DNA of 64,000 nt from Flammula alnicola (taxonomy: Eukaryota > Basidiomycota > Agaricomycetes > Agaricales > Strophariaceae): contig JADNRV010000069.1 in assembly GCA_015499995.1 (NCBI GenBank), positions 62,001 to 126,000 of the forward strand, given 5' to 3'. Positions 47,344-57,171 of this stretch are shown piece after piece. The stretch's first letter is position 1; every line of letters starts with the position of its first letter. Made by a program: the position numbers and the translations under genes. The notes beneath the pieces are model-generated. The model did not search any database. It was not told where the DNA came from and worked only from the letters and a program-made list of their open reading frames with translations.

Positions 47344-48217
47344 ATGTTGTTTCTCACTCTATGCCTCCCATTGGCTCTCATTAGCCTCGTTGCAGGAAAT
47401 CCAGTTGCCTCAGCCGGTAGGACTTGTTACAGATCTCTCGGCGCCGCGTAATATCTGACGCGCAACTGACTCTACAGAGCCCCTTTGCAAGGGCAACCAG
47501 GTAGTCACGTCGACCGAATTCATCGGGGAGAATAAGAACGTCAAGTTGGAGCACATTTCCTGCGACTCTTTAAATACCCCAGCGGCCATTGAGAAGGGAG
47601 CCTTGTTGAACGCCCGACAAACCGCACCTCCTTTTAACGTTTGTGGGGCGCCCTGTCAGTAGTTTTTCCTCCACTGCAAAAAACAGTCAAGCTTATGCAG
47701 TTTTCGTAATAGGCCAAACCGATTGCTTTACACCTTCCGGAGGAGGGCCAGACCCAAATGATTGTCATGTTATTGCAGATGCACTGCGTTTCGACAGTCA
47801 AAATGTGAACACCACCTTCATAATTGGAACCGGAGTGTGTAGTAATCTTCTAAACGAGTTCTAGAAGAAAGGCTTACAGCTTCTTGTTTTTTTAGGCCAG
47901 CGACATTGTGTCTCTTAGCTTCAGCACTTGTGAATCGTTCTTCCTGAATCAGGCAGCGACTAGTTTGGTATACTGCCGCACCGACTTCGTAAGAGGATCT
48001 CTCATACACATATTAACATAGAACTCAAAATTCTATTCTAACTAGGCCTCCCTTGTTGACTTCATTGCCCCCAACTGTCAAGCCACCCAGAATGCACATG
48101 GTGGGCTTTGCGTCGCTAACGATGGACGCTGGTTTGTGCAGTAAGTGAAAAATACTTCCGAGCCCATTTTCAGCCATAATGATTCCTCAACCACTCTTTA
48201 GGGTACAACACGTTTGA
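47344..48217 (+). CDS. Y3-like secreted glycan-binding-type protein, 191 aa
   Basis: Exons 47344-47416, 47478-47654, 47713-47834, 47896-47988, 48046-48140 and 48202-48217. Signal peptide MLFLTLCLPLALISLVAG; pro-region CKGNQVVTSTEFIGENKNV; then FNVCGAPC, CFTPSGGGPDPNDCHVIAD, ALRFDSQNVNTTFIIGTG, CESFFLNQAATSLVYCRTD, FIAPNCQATQNAHGG, DGRWFVQVQHV. Nearly every exon has the same length as in the gene at 44678-45547, showing descent by duplication and inversion. The pro-region is retained in both, which suggests it matters for folding or processing. Function inferred only from family: glycan binding outside the cell. Confidence 0.85.
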
Positions 48218-48616
48218 AGAACCAGAACTTGACTTATCAAGACAATTTATAACGTGGACCTATACGATACAATAGTTACATGTTAGATTGAATGTTGGAC
48301 GCTTCATTCTACTTCTATCTCAAAGCGCTACTGTTATCTTATCTTATCGCCCATCTTGGGGGCACGTGTTGTGGGGCTGTCAGATTGAATGCTTTAAGTT
48401 GGTTTCAACTTTCTGAATCTCCATGTTTTCTGTCTTTCTTTCCTTACGACTTCGTTGTGCTCTCTAAAAGACCGGGAACAAGGCTCGGTCTGCGACAAAC
48501 AACCTTCTTGGAGCCGTAATTCACACTGCTGCCGCGGACTTTCCAACGTTCAACTTTCGTTCAGCTTCAAGCTCAAGATACGACCTTGGCACATTGAAAC
48601 AGTCCCCCAACTCAAG
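48218..48616. other. Intergenic upstream of the CaMK gene
   Basis: About 400 bp containing the presumed kinase promoter and a 5' untranslated region. The kinase frame is open upstream of the chosen ATG, but that stretch has no kinase-like residues. Confidence 0.4.
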
Positions 48617-50629
48617 ATGATGAAAAACTTAACAGAATCGTTGCTTCCGCAACCACCCAGCTTCGTGAAGAAGAAATCATATGCTGTACACGAGATCCTG
48701 GGGAGCGGGACCTTTGGCCAGGTCGTGGTATGTCTGCCGATCATTGTGAAGTGGTATAACGGCCTCTGATTTAGTTCTCTCTTTCCTCCATCGTGGAATA
48801 CGCCTTCATAGAAAGCGACCTGGCACGTACCGATTGATCAGATTGCAACGGCGGAGCGAGGCGCAGCAGCTGAGCTCGAGCCAAAGTTTACTAACACGAA
48901 GCCGAAAGCGAGCTTATCGATAAGCCCTTCGAAGAAGAACGGCTCCAGGCCGTCGTCGCCTGGTCCGGGAGACAGGTCACCCAGTGGGATTACGAAGGAA
49001 GTCGCTTTGAAGATTATCCCGAAGAAAAAGGTCAAGGGGAACGAGGCGAGCGTTTGGTCGGAGATGGAGGTGCTGAAGGGGCTGGACCATCCGAATATTG
49101 TGCGTTTATTTGAGTCATTCTAATTTCAAACATGTGCATGATTCACGATTATCCAGGTCAAATTTTATGAATGGTTTGAGACCAGGTCAAAATATTACCT
49201 CTCTTTCGAGCTTGCGGTTGGGGGGGAACTGTTTGAGCGAATTCTGCAGAAGGGAAAGTTCACGGAACAGGATGCGGTTTCCGTTACTAGGTACGATTGA
49301 ACGTATCTTTAGCTCGGCGATTTATTAACCTCGTAAAGGTCGACGCTGAACGGCGTTCGCTATCTCCACGACCATGATATTGTTCATCGAGATCTCAAGT
49401 ATTTGCAGTTCTCCCCCTCTTCCACTATTCAAATTGACCTCTCATGTTTTAGACCAGAGAATATCCTATACCGAACAAGAGATGACAACAGTGACATCGT
49501 AATCGTCGATTTTGGCATGTGAGCATGATGTTCACTTTCATCAGTTGACGATTCCAATCTTCCTTCAGCGCGAAGCACCTGCATTCTTCAGAAGAACAGC
49601 TCCACTCCCTCGCTGGAAGTTTCGGATATGTTGCTCCCGAGGTGCTTTTGAAACAAGGGCACGGAAAGCCTGTTGACATGTGGGCTATCGGGTGCGTAGT
49701 TCCAAAGGACTTATCGCGGTGTACTCGTTAACGGAGTAATAGGATCATCACCTACGTACTTCTCTGCGGATATTCGCCATTCCGATCGGAGGACACCAAA
49801 GTTCTCATCAAGGAAACCACTGCTGCTAAAATTGAGTTCCACGACCGATACTGGAAGAATGTTTCCATCGAAGGTTGGTTAACCTATATTTATCACGATA
49901 TTTCTTCACTTCTGACATATTCTAGCTAAAACTTTCATACGGTCCCTCTTGAACCCAAATGCATCGCAGCGACCCACCGCCGCAGAGGCTCTGGCTGACC
50001 CTGTGCGCGTCCAATTTCATCACTCCGTGAAATGTTACTTAACATACTCGTAGTGGCTGACAACACACAAAGCTTCAGTGGAGCACGACCTCTCCACTGG
50101 CTTGCGTGACCATTTCGATCCTAGAGCACGCTGGCGAGCCGCCATCACATCGGCGCGTGCCATACACCGCCTGAATAGCCTAGGAGCCCGAAGTTCCAAG
50201 TCCTCAAATAGCGGTGGCTGGGGCAACGACGAGTCTTCAGACGAGGAGATCATACCGCCTGTGCCGACGCAACCGGCCGGACCGCACGATCCAAGTTCAA
50301 ACGAGTTCGTCAACGTCATTGCGCCTGAGGGGCATGAGACCCAAGCGCCCCCTGCGAAGCTTCCGGAACCCTCGGTAGAACACGAAGTACAACGGAAAGA
50401 TTACCAAGAGGCAAAGGCAGCTTCAGCGTCTAGTAAGGGAGATACGGGTATTTTCACCGAGGACGCGCCTCTCCACGCTGAGCCGGAGTCGACGGTAGAG
50501 GAAGGGTCTACGCAGAACGCAGACGACGAGCTCCGTATGCCTGGGTCGTTTGATTGGACGCCGGGCCGACCGCAAGTGCCTGAACGGGGAAACTCGTGGA
50601 TTGACATGCTGAAAAAGATGCATTTATAG
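48617..50629 (+). CDS. Calcium/calmodulin-dependent protein kinase (CaMK I-like), 521 aa
   Basis: Nine exons (48617-48727, 48812-49099, 49157-49290, 49339-49398, 49453-49518, 49569-49691, 49743-49873, 49926-50002, 50054-50629). Kinase subdomains in order: glycine loop [11 protein letters not shown], a Ser/Pro-r­ich insert of about 50 residues, VALKII (catalytic Lys), [39 protein letters not shown] (catalytic Asp), VDFGIAKHL (DFG), [11 protein letters not shown] (activation segment), [20 protein letters not shown] and [12 protein letters not shown]. The DFGIA...GYVAPE pattern and [18 protein letters not shown] after the kinase domain, a basic amphipathic helix, fit a calmodulin-binding autoinhibitory segment. 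The C-terminal ~150 residues are acidic and low in complexity. It phosphorylates Ser/Thr in response to Ca2+. The insert between the glycine loop and the catalytic Lys is unusual. Confidence 0.9.
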
Positions 50630-51226
50630 TGAGGAACTCTCTATCTTGACAACCTTGCTTCCAAACTCGCCCTTGGTTCCTTTTATTATTTCTTTATTCT
50701 TTAGTCTATTCATTGCTTTCGTCATGACCGTTGCTGGGTTGTATGAGTGGGTAGGTAGATGACACCGGACGGAGATCTTACTTTCGATGATTTTTGGTTT
50801 GCAATCCACTCAAAAGCTTCCCCTTTCCCACGCACATATTTTTTCGGTTATCTCATGTCCACGACATTGTATTCTGTATATTTCCTTCCTTGCTTCTTTT
50901 ACTCGATCCTTTTAGCGCCTTTGCGCTACGATCCGGATCCGAGGTTCATCGGACGCCCGTCGGCGTGATACACGCGATTCTTAGATCAAGTTACGAGTCT
51001 AACGTGTTCCATCACGACATCTTTGACAATTTCTTGGATGACGCCTTACTTTCTCGTCCCTTGCTTTCACAGACTTCGCTGTGGCCAGATCACTGTGCCA
51101 GACTCTTATATCTTGGATTACGGTCCTTTTATCGCGTTATATGGGACTATTTAAACTTGGCTGCCCAAACGACACCTCAATCGCAAGCCCTTTCAGCGAC
51201 TTCTGAAGCTTGAAGCTTGAAGCTTA
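50630..51226. other. Intergenic between the kinase and the flavin monooxygenase
   Basis: About 600 bp. A long open frame at 50794-51213 has no homology-like features and is probably chance. GAAGCTT is repeated three times in tandem just before the monooxygenase start (about 51203-51225). Confidence 0.4.
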
Positions 51227-52786
51227 ATGTCACCTTCCAGCTCGACTTTATTTATTCCCAAACGAGTCCTCGTCATAGGAGGTGGTCCTACTGGTCTCGT
51301 CGCTCTTCGAAATCTCATTGAACGAGGCCATTTCGAACATGTCAAACTCTACGAAAGACGAGACGATGTGGGAGGTGTATGGTGTGTATTTAGTGGTTTA
51401 AATCGTTTCTTCTCACGTTCAATAACATGGCCTTCATAACCTTGCAGGTATTTTGAGGAAAACGACGGTTCCGAAATCATAGACCGGGCAAAGCCTCGAT
51501 GGCCATCCCCCGCTTATAAAGGTTTGGTAGGAAACGTTCTTCCCGAATTCCTCACATTCTCTGGATTTCCTTTTCCCGAACCACCATCGACTCCGAATCA
51601 GCCATTCCCGACGCTGGCAGAAACTCACGATTATCTACGAGCGTTTGCGGAGCCCTACGTCAAATCGGGTGCCATCAAATTGAGCAGGGAAGTCGTGCGT
51701 GTCGTGGAATTAAAGGATGGTAAGGGATGGAGTGTGGTTTCGAGGGATTGGGGTGGTGAGGTCGCAGGAAAGGGAAAGGAGGTGGAGGAGCAATGGGATG
51801 CAGTTGTGGTTGCTGTTGGATGGTACGATCACGCCGCTTGGCCCGAGACAGAGGGTTTAGAAGAGTTGAAGCGTCGAGGACTGGCGAAGCATGCAAAGTG
51901 GTGGCGCGGTCCACAGCCATATGCAGGAAAGGTGAGTTTTCGGCTTTCTGCACCTCACTTTAGACTCATACGAACCAACATCCAGAAAGCTCTCGTCGTG
52001 GGGAACGCGAATTCTTCCAACGACATTGCTACACAGCTCGTCTCGGTCACCGACGGTCTGGTGTATCAAAGCATTCGCCGTCCCGCCTTCCACCTATACC
52101 CAAGTCTCCCCAACGAGCGCATTCACAAAGTAGCCCCGGTCTCCAAATATATCCCGAAATCCACGGAGACAGGCGACAAATTTGACGCGCTGCTCGCTGA
52201 CGGCACGCTTTTGACCGACCTTGATATCGTCCAGGTGGGGACGGGATATCGCCCTTTCCCCGACTTTTTACGCGTTTTCGGACACTCTCCTGCAGACGAA
52301 GGCGAGCTTGTGCCAATCGTCTATGAGAACACGTTCCCGCAGCGCGTGCCTTCGCTGCATCGGCTGATCCTATATGCGTACAACCCCACGCTGGGCTTCA
52401 TGGGTGCGCCGATGACGTACACTCCCTTTACCATTGCGGACGTCGTGAGTACATGGCTCGCCTTGGCCTGGCGCGGGGAGGCTTCGTATCCTGACACGCC
52501 CGAGGGGAGACTCGTGTTCGAGAAAGAGAGACTAGAAGCGATCGCGAAATGGCGCAGTGAGATGGATAACCCGTCTTCGCTGATGGTGTTTAGCGTGCTG
52601 GGGCCTAGCGAGCAGGAGTACGCGGCCAGTTTGAAGGCAGATATCGTGCAAGCGAGACCCGAGCTAGAGGGTGTGTTGCCCGTGTGGAGTGATGAGAGGA
52701 CGGCTCTGAGGGATGCTATGTACCAAAAGAAGTTCGAGGCGCTCAAGTATACCAAGGCTCAAGCTGGAAAGGTGGCGTCTTCATAG
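51227..52786 (+). CDS. Flavin-containing monooxygenase (FMO-like), 479 aa
   Basis: Exons 51227-51381, 51448-51931 and 51986-52786. The FAD-binding motif is RVLVIGGGPTGLVALRNL, followed by VKLYERRDDVGGVW, typical of the group. The NADPH-binding motif is ALVVGNANSSNDIATQL, where the usual GxSxSG is a less standard GNANSSND. Other motifs are WDAVVVAVGWYDHAAWP and LDIVQVGTGYRPFP. These enzymes insert oxygen at N, S or ketone groups using NADPH and O2. Substrate unknown; roles in secondary metabolism or detoxification are possible. No signal peptide or C-terminal membrane anchor, so cytosolic. The start is the first ATG and gives a short leader before the Rossmann fold. Confidence 0.9.
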
Positions 52787-53045
52787 CATCTGAACGCTTT
52801 CACCATTGGGAAATTAGAGTAAAGCCAGATATATATTTGGGACAATGACTGCTGATATGTTTATCTAGATGCTAGACAATATATACATTATAAAGAAGTG
52901 CAATTCAGATCAAGATGTGTGGTTGTACGAGTCATGCAATGCTAAGGAACTAGAAAGGAACGAAGGAAACCTGTCCATAATCTACAGAGGTCGATGCGAC
53001 ATGAAGCGGCAGAGAAACGTGAAAAAAGACATGAAGGAGGAGTAT

Positions 53046-54073
53046 TCACAAATACTCGATGCCAGGGAATCGTTTGACGAGAATGTGTAACTTTGACGGG
53101 TCGGTCTTCGCAACGTTCAGGTCCAAAAGGCGTAAAGCATAGAAAGAATGTGCAGAGGAAATATCATGCTCGGAGATCATGTCGACGAAGTTGTTCCCGC
53201 CAATGTCACCCCTGGGCTTAATCGTCAAGTACTTCAGATGTTCCATTTTGCCCAGGAAGGTGAGAAGGTCCGGCGTGAGGAGGTCTGCTGGGAGGGTAAT
53301 CTTCTGAAGCTGTTGGAGCTCGTGTAACCCAAGCGCCAAAGCCAATCCTAGCTGCTCCAGCGCAGGCTTGTTATCACGCACGGTGAATGTCGACGGTGAG
53401 GCAAGCTCCAGTTGAACTAATTTCGGGTGGTCCTTAAGAGCCATGAGAATCGAGACATCGGTTCTGAAGTCGACAGGTAGGACGATGGAATGGAGCGTGT
53501 CGAAAGACTTGAGCATGGCTGCAGTGGAGCTTGCGATGCTATCCAAGCCGTCCTGGTGAAAGCTTTCAATGTCGTGTGGGGAAAGGACAACCAGCCTACG
53601 GAGGTCTGGAAGGGATAAAATCTTCGTACGAGTCGCCATACCTAAGTCATGGAAAGGAAGAGTAACAGAAGAGAAAGAAGGGTGGCGGTAGCCATCTTGG
53701 TCTTTCTGGGTGATGACGGCTCGAAATTCGAGGACGCCGCGCTGAAAATCCTGGATCTTGTATTTTCGAGGAGAGGTGTCATAGTAACCCTCTTCTTGTT
53801 CTCGTTGGGTCTCATCCCATAGCCAGTTCTTGTCGTCAAAGTCCAGTGGCACCTCTTCTGGAACAAGGGCGCGAAAGACTATGTCCGTGAGAAAGTGTCA
53901 AGGTGAGAGCAGGATTGATCTTAATGTCACTTACGAGCCATTTCACAAACGATTGTAAGGGCGTCAAAAAGGTTGAGGTTAGAGGGAGGCTTGCTTTCTT
54001 GGTACGCTGGACGTCGATGCTTTAAAGAACGAGCTGTTCTAGCTTTCCCCCGCCCTGACTCAGATAAATGCAT
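53046..54073 (-). CDS. LRR-like family protein, paralogue of the gene at 20983
   Basis: Exon 2 (53046-53878) carries most of the protein and exon 1 (53935-54073) the first 46 residues. Motifs in order: LPDLRRLVVL, LKSFDTLHSIVLPV, LMALKDHPKLVQLELA, LHELQQLQKITLPADLLTPD, LLTFLGKMEHLKYLTI, FYALRLLDLNV, RFPGIEYL. The same order in the gene at 20983-22059 shows common ancestry. Translation could also begin at an earlier ATG at 54127. Residues 20-45 (NLNLFDALTIVCEMALFRALVPEE, shown here only as a region) might be a weak F-box remnant; this is not certain. Function unknown. Confidence 0.65.
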
Positions 54074-55116
54074 CGGTTTCGCCAGGGCAAAGCGCACCAA
54101 TTGACATTTAAGGTAAGGAGTCGGCAAAGCGGGACTTCGGGACCTTCATTGGGGCAGATTACGCGTCGCGCCCTCGGGTCGGGATTGGCCAACGTGGAAC
54201 AGTGCATCGTGCCGAGTGCCCATCAGCACTTGGATGTGATTATAGCGAGAGAAAAACTTTTTGACAAATATAAAGCGTGCCCACATCACATAATAAAACT
54301 ATATCCGCTCTAGAGAATGGAGACCCATACACAGGCTTAAGAGGACGTGTCAGAAGAGGCAGGATGGCCCTCCTCGGGGCAGGGTAGGATGTAATTATAG
54401 CGAGGGAAAAACATTTCAACAAAAGTAAAGCGTGCCACATCACATAATAAAATCATATCCGCCCTAGAGAATGGAGACCCATACACAGGCTTAAGAGGAC
54501 GTGCCAGAAGCGGCAGGATGGCCCTCCTTGGGGTAGGAATGTTAGGTAAATCGAATCGTAATAGCATGATACAGTTGTCGTAAAGTTTGGTCCTAGAATG
54601 GTGCCTTGAATTAGCAGAAGGAAAAGGACCCAGTAGCCGAAAGCCTTTTGCGCGGTAGAGAGAGCCAAGGTAAGCAATATTCAGGGTGACTTCCGAGACA
54701 ACCAAGAAACAATCACTTTGAATCCTGTCAAGCCAGGAGTGTAAAGCCGGAAAACAACAAAAGAAGGCAAGATAATAATGAGGAGTCCAGTAGTATGGCC
54801 TGAGATACATTGGCAGAGGGGTGTGTGTACATGATGGTCGTCACTGTTAGAACAACACATTCCCAGTTTGGGTGTTTCTCCATTCAAAACAAATAAGAAC
54901 AAAGAACGCGAGAGCACGTGGTCGCACCTTTTTTACATCGCGCGTCGCGCGTTGCGCCAGACTTCAAGTTGCCATTATTGCCTTCACGCTTCATGCTTCA
55001 TGCTTCAAAGCTTCAGACTTCAACGTTTCAACACAGCGATCGCTCAACTTGTCATATTGGTTGCCCTTAAAAGTGCGCTTGATCCAAGCTTCCAGGATCA
55101 ACATCATCCCAGTTTG
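54074..55116. other. Intergenic with a 155-bp tandem duplication
   Basis: No gene supported. It contains the two-copy tandem repeat at 54233-54542 (listed separately) and, near 54980-55030, runs of GCTTCA and similar short direct repeats. Confidence 0.4.
54233..54542. repeat. Tandem duplication, two copies of ~155 bp
   Basis: Copy 1 is 54233-54387 and copy 2 is 54388-54542. Both contain GGAGACCCATACACAGGCTT and GGCAGGATGGCCCTCCT. The copies differ by scattered substitutions and small indels. Confidence 0.85.
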
Positions 55117-55347
55117 ATGTGGTTTGACGAGAAGAGCCTTGGTATACCTCTACTCACAATGTACTACAACGTCTCATCTAGTTTCAAGAAGAGACTACCC
55201 CCTGGAGAAAGGCGTCTCCTGTTCATCGGCAATACCTACCGAACGACGTCTGATCGCCGTTGGTTGGACCTAATTATCCAAGAAGCAGGAGGAAAACTGT
55301 CAGAAGATGATGAGCATACGCTCATTTGGCCAGCGACGAGGTTTTGA
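55117..55347 (+). CDS. Small hypothetical protein, 76 aa
   Basis: Open frame MWFDEKSLGIPLLTMYYN to LIWPATRF. The composition is protein-like (RWLDLIIQEAGGKLSEDDEH), but there is no known motif, signal peptide or splice support. It may be one exon of a longer gene or of a relative of the LRR-like family, whose members show similar text near their N-terminus. The frame is open further upstream to 54868. Confidence 0.3.
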   Translation: MWFDEKSLGIPLLTMYYNVSSSFKKRLPPGERRLLFIGNTYRTTSDRRWLDLIIQEAGGKLSEDDEHTLIWPATRF

Positions 55348-55488
55348 TGGGGTCAGTCCTCTTATTCGATCTGACAGCCGTGGACTTCAAATTGCTACTG
55401 TAGTTGATACAGTACACCAACTTGAGTCACTGTATTGAAAGAATTGTCGCTCTTTATAAGTCGAAGATTACTGAATTATGTGGAGGAG

Positions 55489-56166
55489 TTACTCGTTCTG
55501 CACTTCTCCGATGTCCTCATTCCATTCCTGATCCACAAGGAATGGCGATCAGATAATATATTTCACGAAACTGAGGAAAAATCTTACCTTTGGCTTCTCA
55601 ATAATGAATCGCCGCATCAGATCCCTACACTCATCGTTTTTTACGACTACGACTTCAGTTCCTCGACTTCGAAGGAGGGATTCGTCGCCCATGAAAGTTT
55701 CGTTTTCGCCAATCACGACGCGCGGAATCTTGTATAAGAGAATCGCACCCGAACACATGCTGCACGGACTATAGCCGGGGCTGATAAGGAACGAATTTCC
55801 ACAACGATAACGAGAAATATACCTGAGAGTCGTGTACTTCGATGAAAGAGAAACAAATCCGATCAGTCGCGTCCGACGCGAGGTGATCAACTAACTACTC
55901 ACGATAGTTGCCTTCCGATATACGTCTGCTTTCAACCGACCCGCGTTCTCCAAGGCGGAAATCTCCCCATGCAATGTCGGAGATGATTTCTGTATCCTCT
56001 CATTATGGCCCAAGCCAAGGATCTTGTATCCCTTCGGCGCAGAGTCCTCCGCCACGAGCAATACAGATCCAATTGGAATGCCACCCTGGTCATAACTCTT
56101 CTGGGCTTCTTCTAGGGCCAGCTGCAGCCCGTAACGGTCAATAACGCTCCAGTCAGTTGAAGACAT
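55489..56166 (-). CDS. FCY1: Cytosine deaminase (FCY1 type), 165 aa
   Basis: Zinc-dependent enzyme of pyrimidine salvage that converts cytosine to uracil. Exons on the minus strand: 55903-56166, 55823-55836 (14 bp), 55588-55768 and 55489-55527; together 498 bases in one frame. Motifs: LALEEAQKSYDQGGIPIGSV, LGLGHNERIQKSSPTLHGEI (the HGE zinc ligand and catalytic Glu), YTTLSPCSMCSGAIL (PCxMC zinc ligands, split by the second intron), IPRVVIGENETFMG, LRSRGTEVVVV and the C-terminal EWNEDIGE tail. Length and every motif match the fungal cytosine deaminase family well. Without the 14-bp exon the zinc site would be broken, so its inclusion is essential. No targeting signal; cytosolic. Confidence 0.93.
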
Positions 56167-57128
56167 AGTAGCAAGAGGTCGTGAGGTGAAATCTAAAGAA
56201 TCACCAGCTGATGGTGAGATGCTAAATATAAGAATTGTTGGTGGGCATAAATCGACCTTTTGCGTGGTGCCAGCTGGACGCAATTTGAACTGAGAGACAT
56301 CGTACAAGGAATGTAAATGATCAGAAAACACCAAGGGCCGCTGCAGCGCAAAATTCGACAGAGATCGCCATCTTGAGGGCTTTTATGCGGACTATTAGAG
56401 ACGAGACTGTTTCAAAACTGATGCTGGAATTTTGAAAAGAGAATCGGAGGGGTTAGCCCGGTTAGGCGGTCCGTGCACGTGGGAATCATCCTAAGAGTTG
56501 GCCTAAGTTCATCCATCATGTTCCATGTCTCTTTTTGAAGTTCAAGTTGCTCGACCTCGACGTCCGTGTTCTTTAATTGGCCGTACTTATCTATTCTCTG
56601 AAAAGTCACGAAAATGGCATGATCATTCTTAAGAAGGCGATCGCGACTCGGACTTGAAAGTTGACCTCGGGTATGTCTGCCTGACCGCTCAGGCTGATTT
56701 CGAAAAACGCAATTCACCAGTGTTTCTAGGGATATACCAAGACATCTATACCGTTGTTGTAAGTACTTGACGAAGACCCGCATGATGGCTGTTTGTTCCG
56801 ATTTCACAGGCTGTCCAATTTTCCGAACTCCCCAGTAACCGGCAACTACAGTTATGATATGAGGTTACGTCTCCAATTCAGATGATGGCGCTCCCGCATG
56901 TCTCTCATCAAATACATACCTTCGTACGCGTGTCAAGATGTTGGGCTCGTAGCAACGCGGCGGCGGGGACTGGGACATATTTATTTAAAAGCCTGATGGC
57001 GAGGATTAGAAATCTCTTCTTTCCGATCTCTCGTCTCTTCTGGTTTCTGTCTCTTCGTTTTTTTCGTGATCGTTCTTTTCAATTCGTTCCGTCTTCCTGG
57101 CCCGGCCTGGTCTACCCACTTTCGTTTT
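56167..57128. other. Intergenic upstream of the deaminase, with an uncertain open frame
   Basis: About 960 bp. It includes the minus-strand frame at 56412-56783 listed separately. No repeat was seen. Confidence 0.35.
56412..56783 (-). CDS. Hypothetical open frame, 123 aa
   Basis: The frame starts MRVFVKYLQQRYRCLGISL and contains a helical-looking segment, VEVEQLELQKETWNMMDELR. No domain was recognised. A splice acceptor-like CAG before RIDKYGQL suggests it could be part of a multi-exon gene. Weak support only. Confidence 0.25.
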   Translation of the reverse strand: MRVFVKYLQQRYRCLGISLETLVNCVFRNQPERSGRHTRGQLSSPSRDRLLKNDHAIFVTFQRIDKYGQLKNTDVEVEQLELQKETWNMMDELRPTLRMIPTCTDRLTGLTPPILFSKFQHQF

Positions 57129-57135
57129 TATAAAA
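57129..57135 (+). promoter_or_regulatory. TATA box of the secreted-protein gene at 57172
   Basis: TATAAAA, 43 bp upstream of the ATG. Confidence 0.55.
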
Positions 57136-57171
57136 CCTCATAAACCTTGATTTTTTGCCGCCGTCACGGTG

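Noticed and set aside
50794..51213. 139-codon open frame before the flavin monooxygenase
   Set aside because: No recognisable features; it overlaps the promoter region of the monooxygenase.
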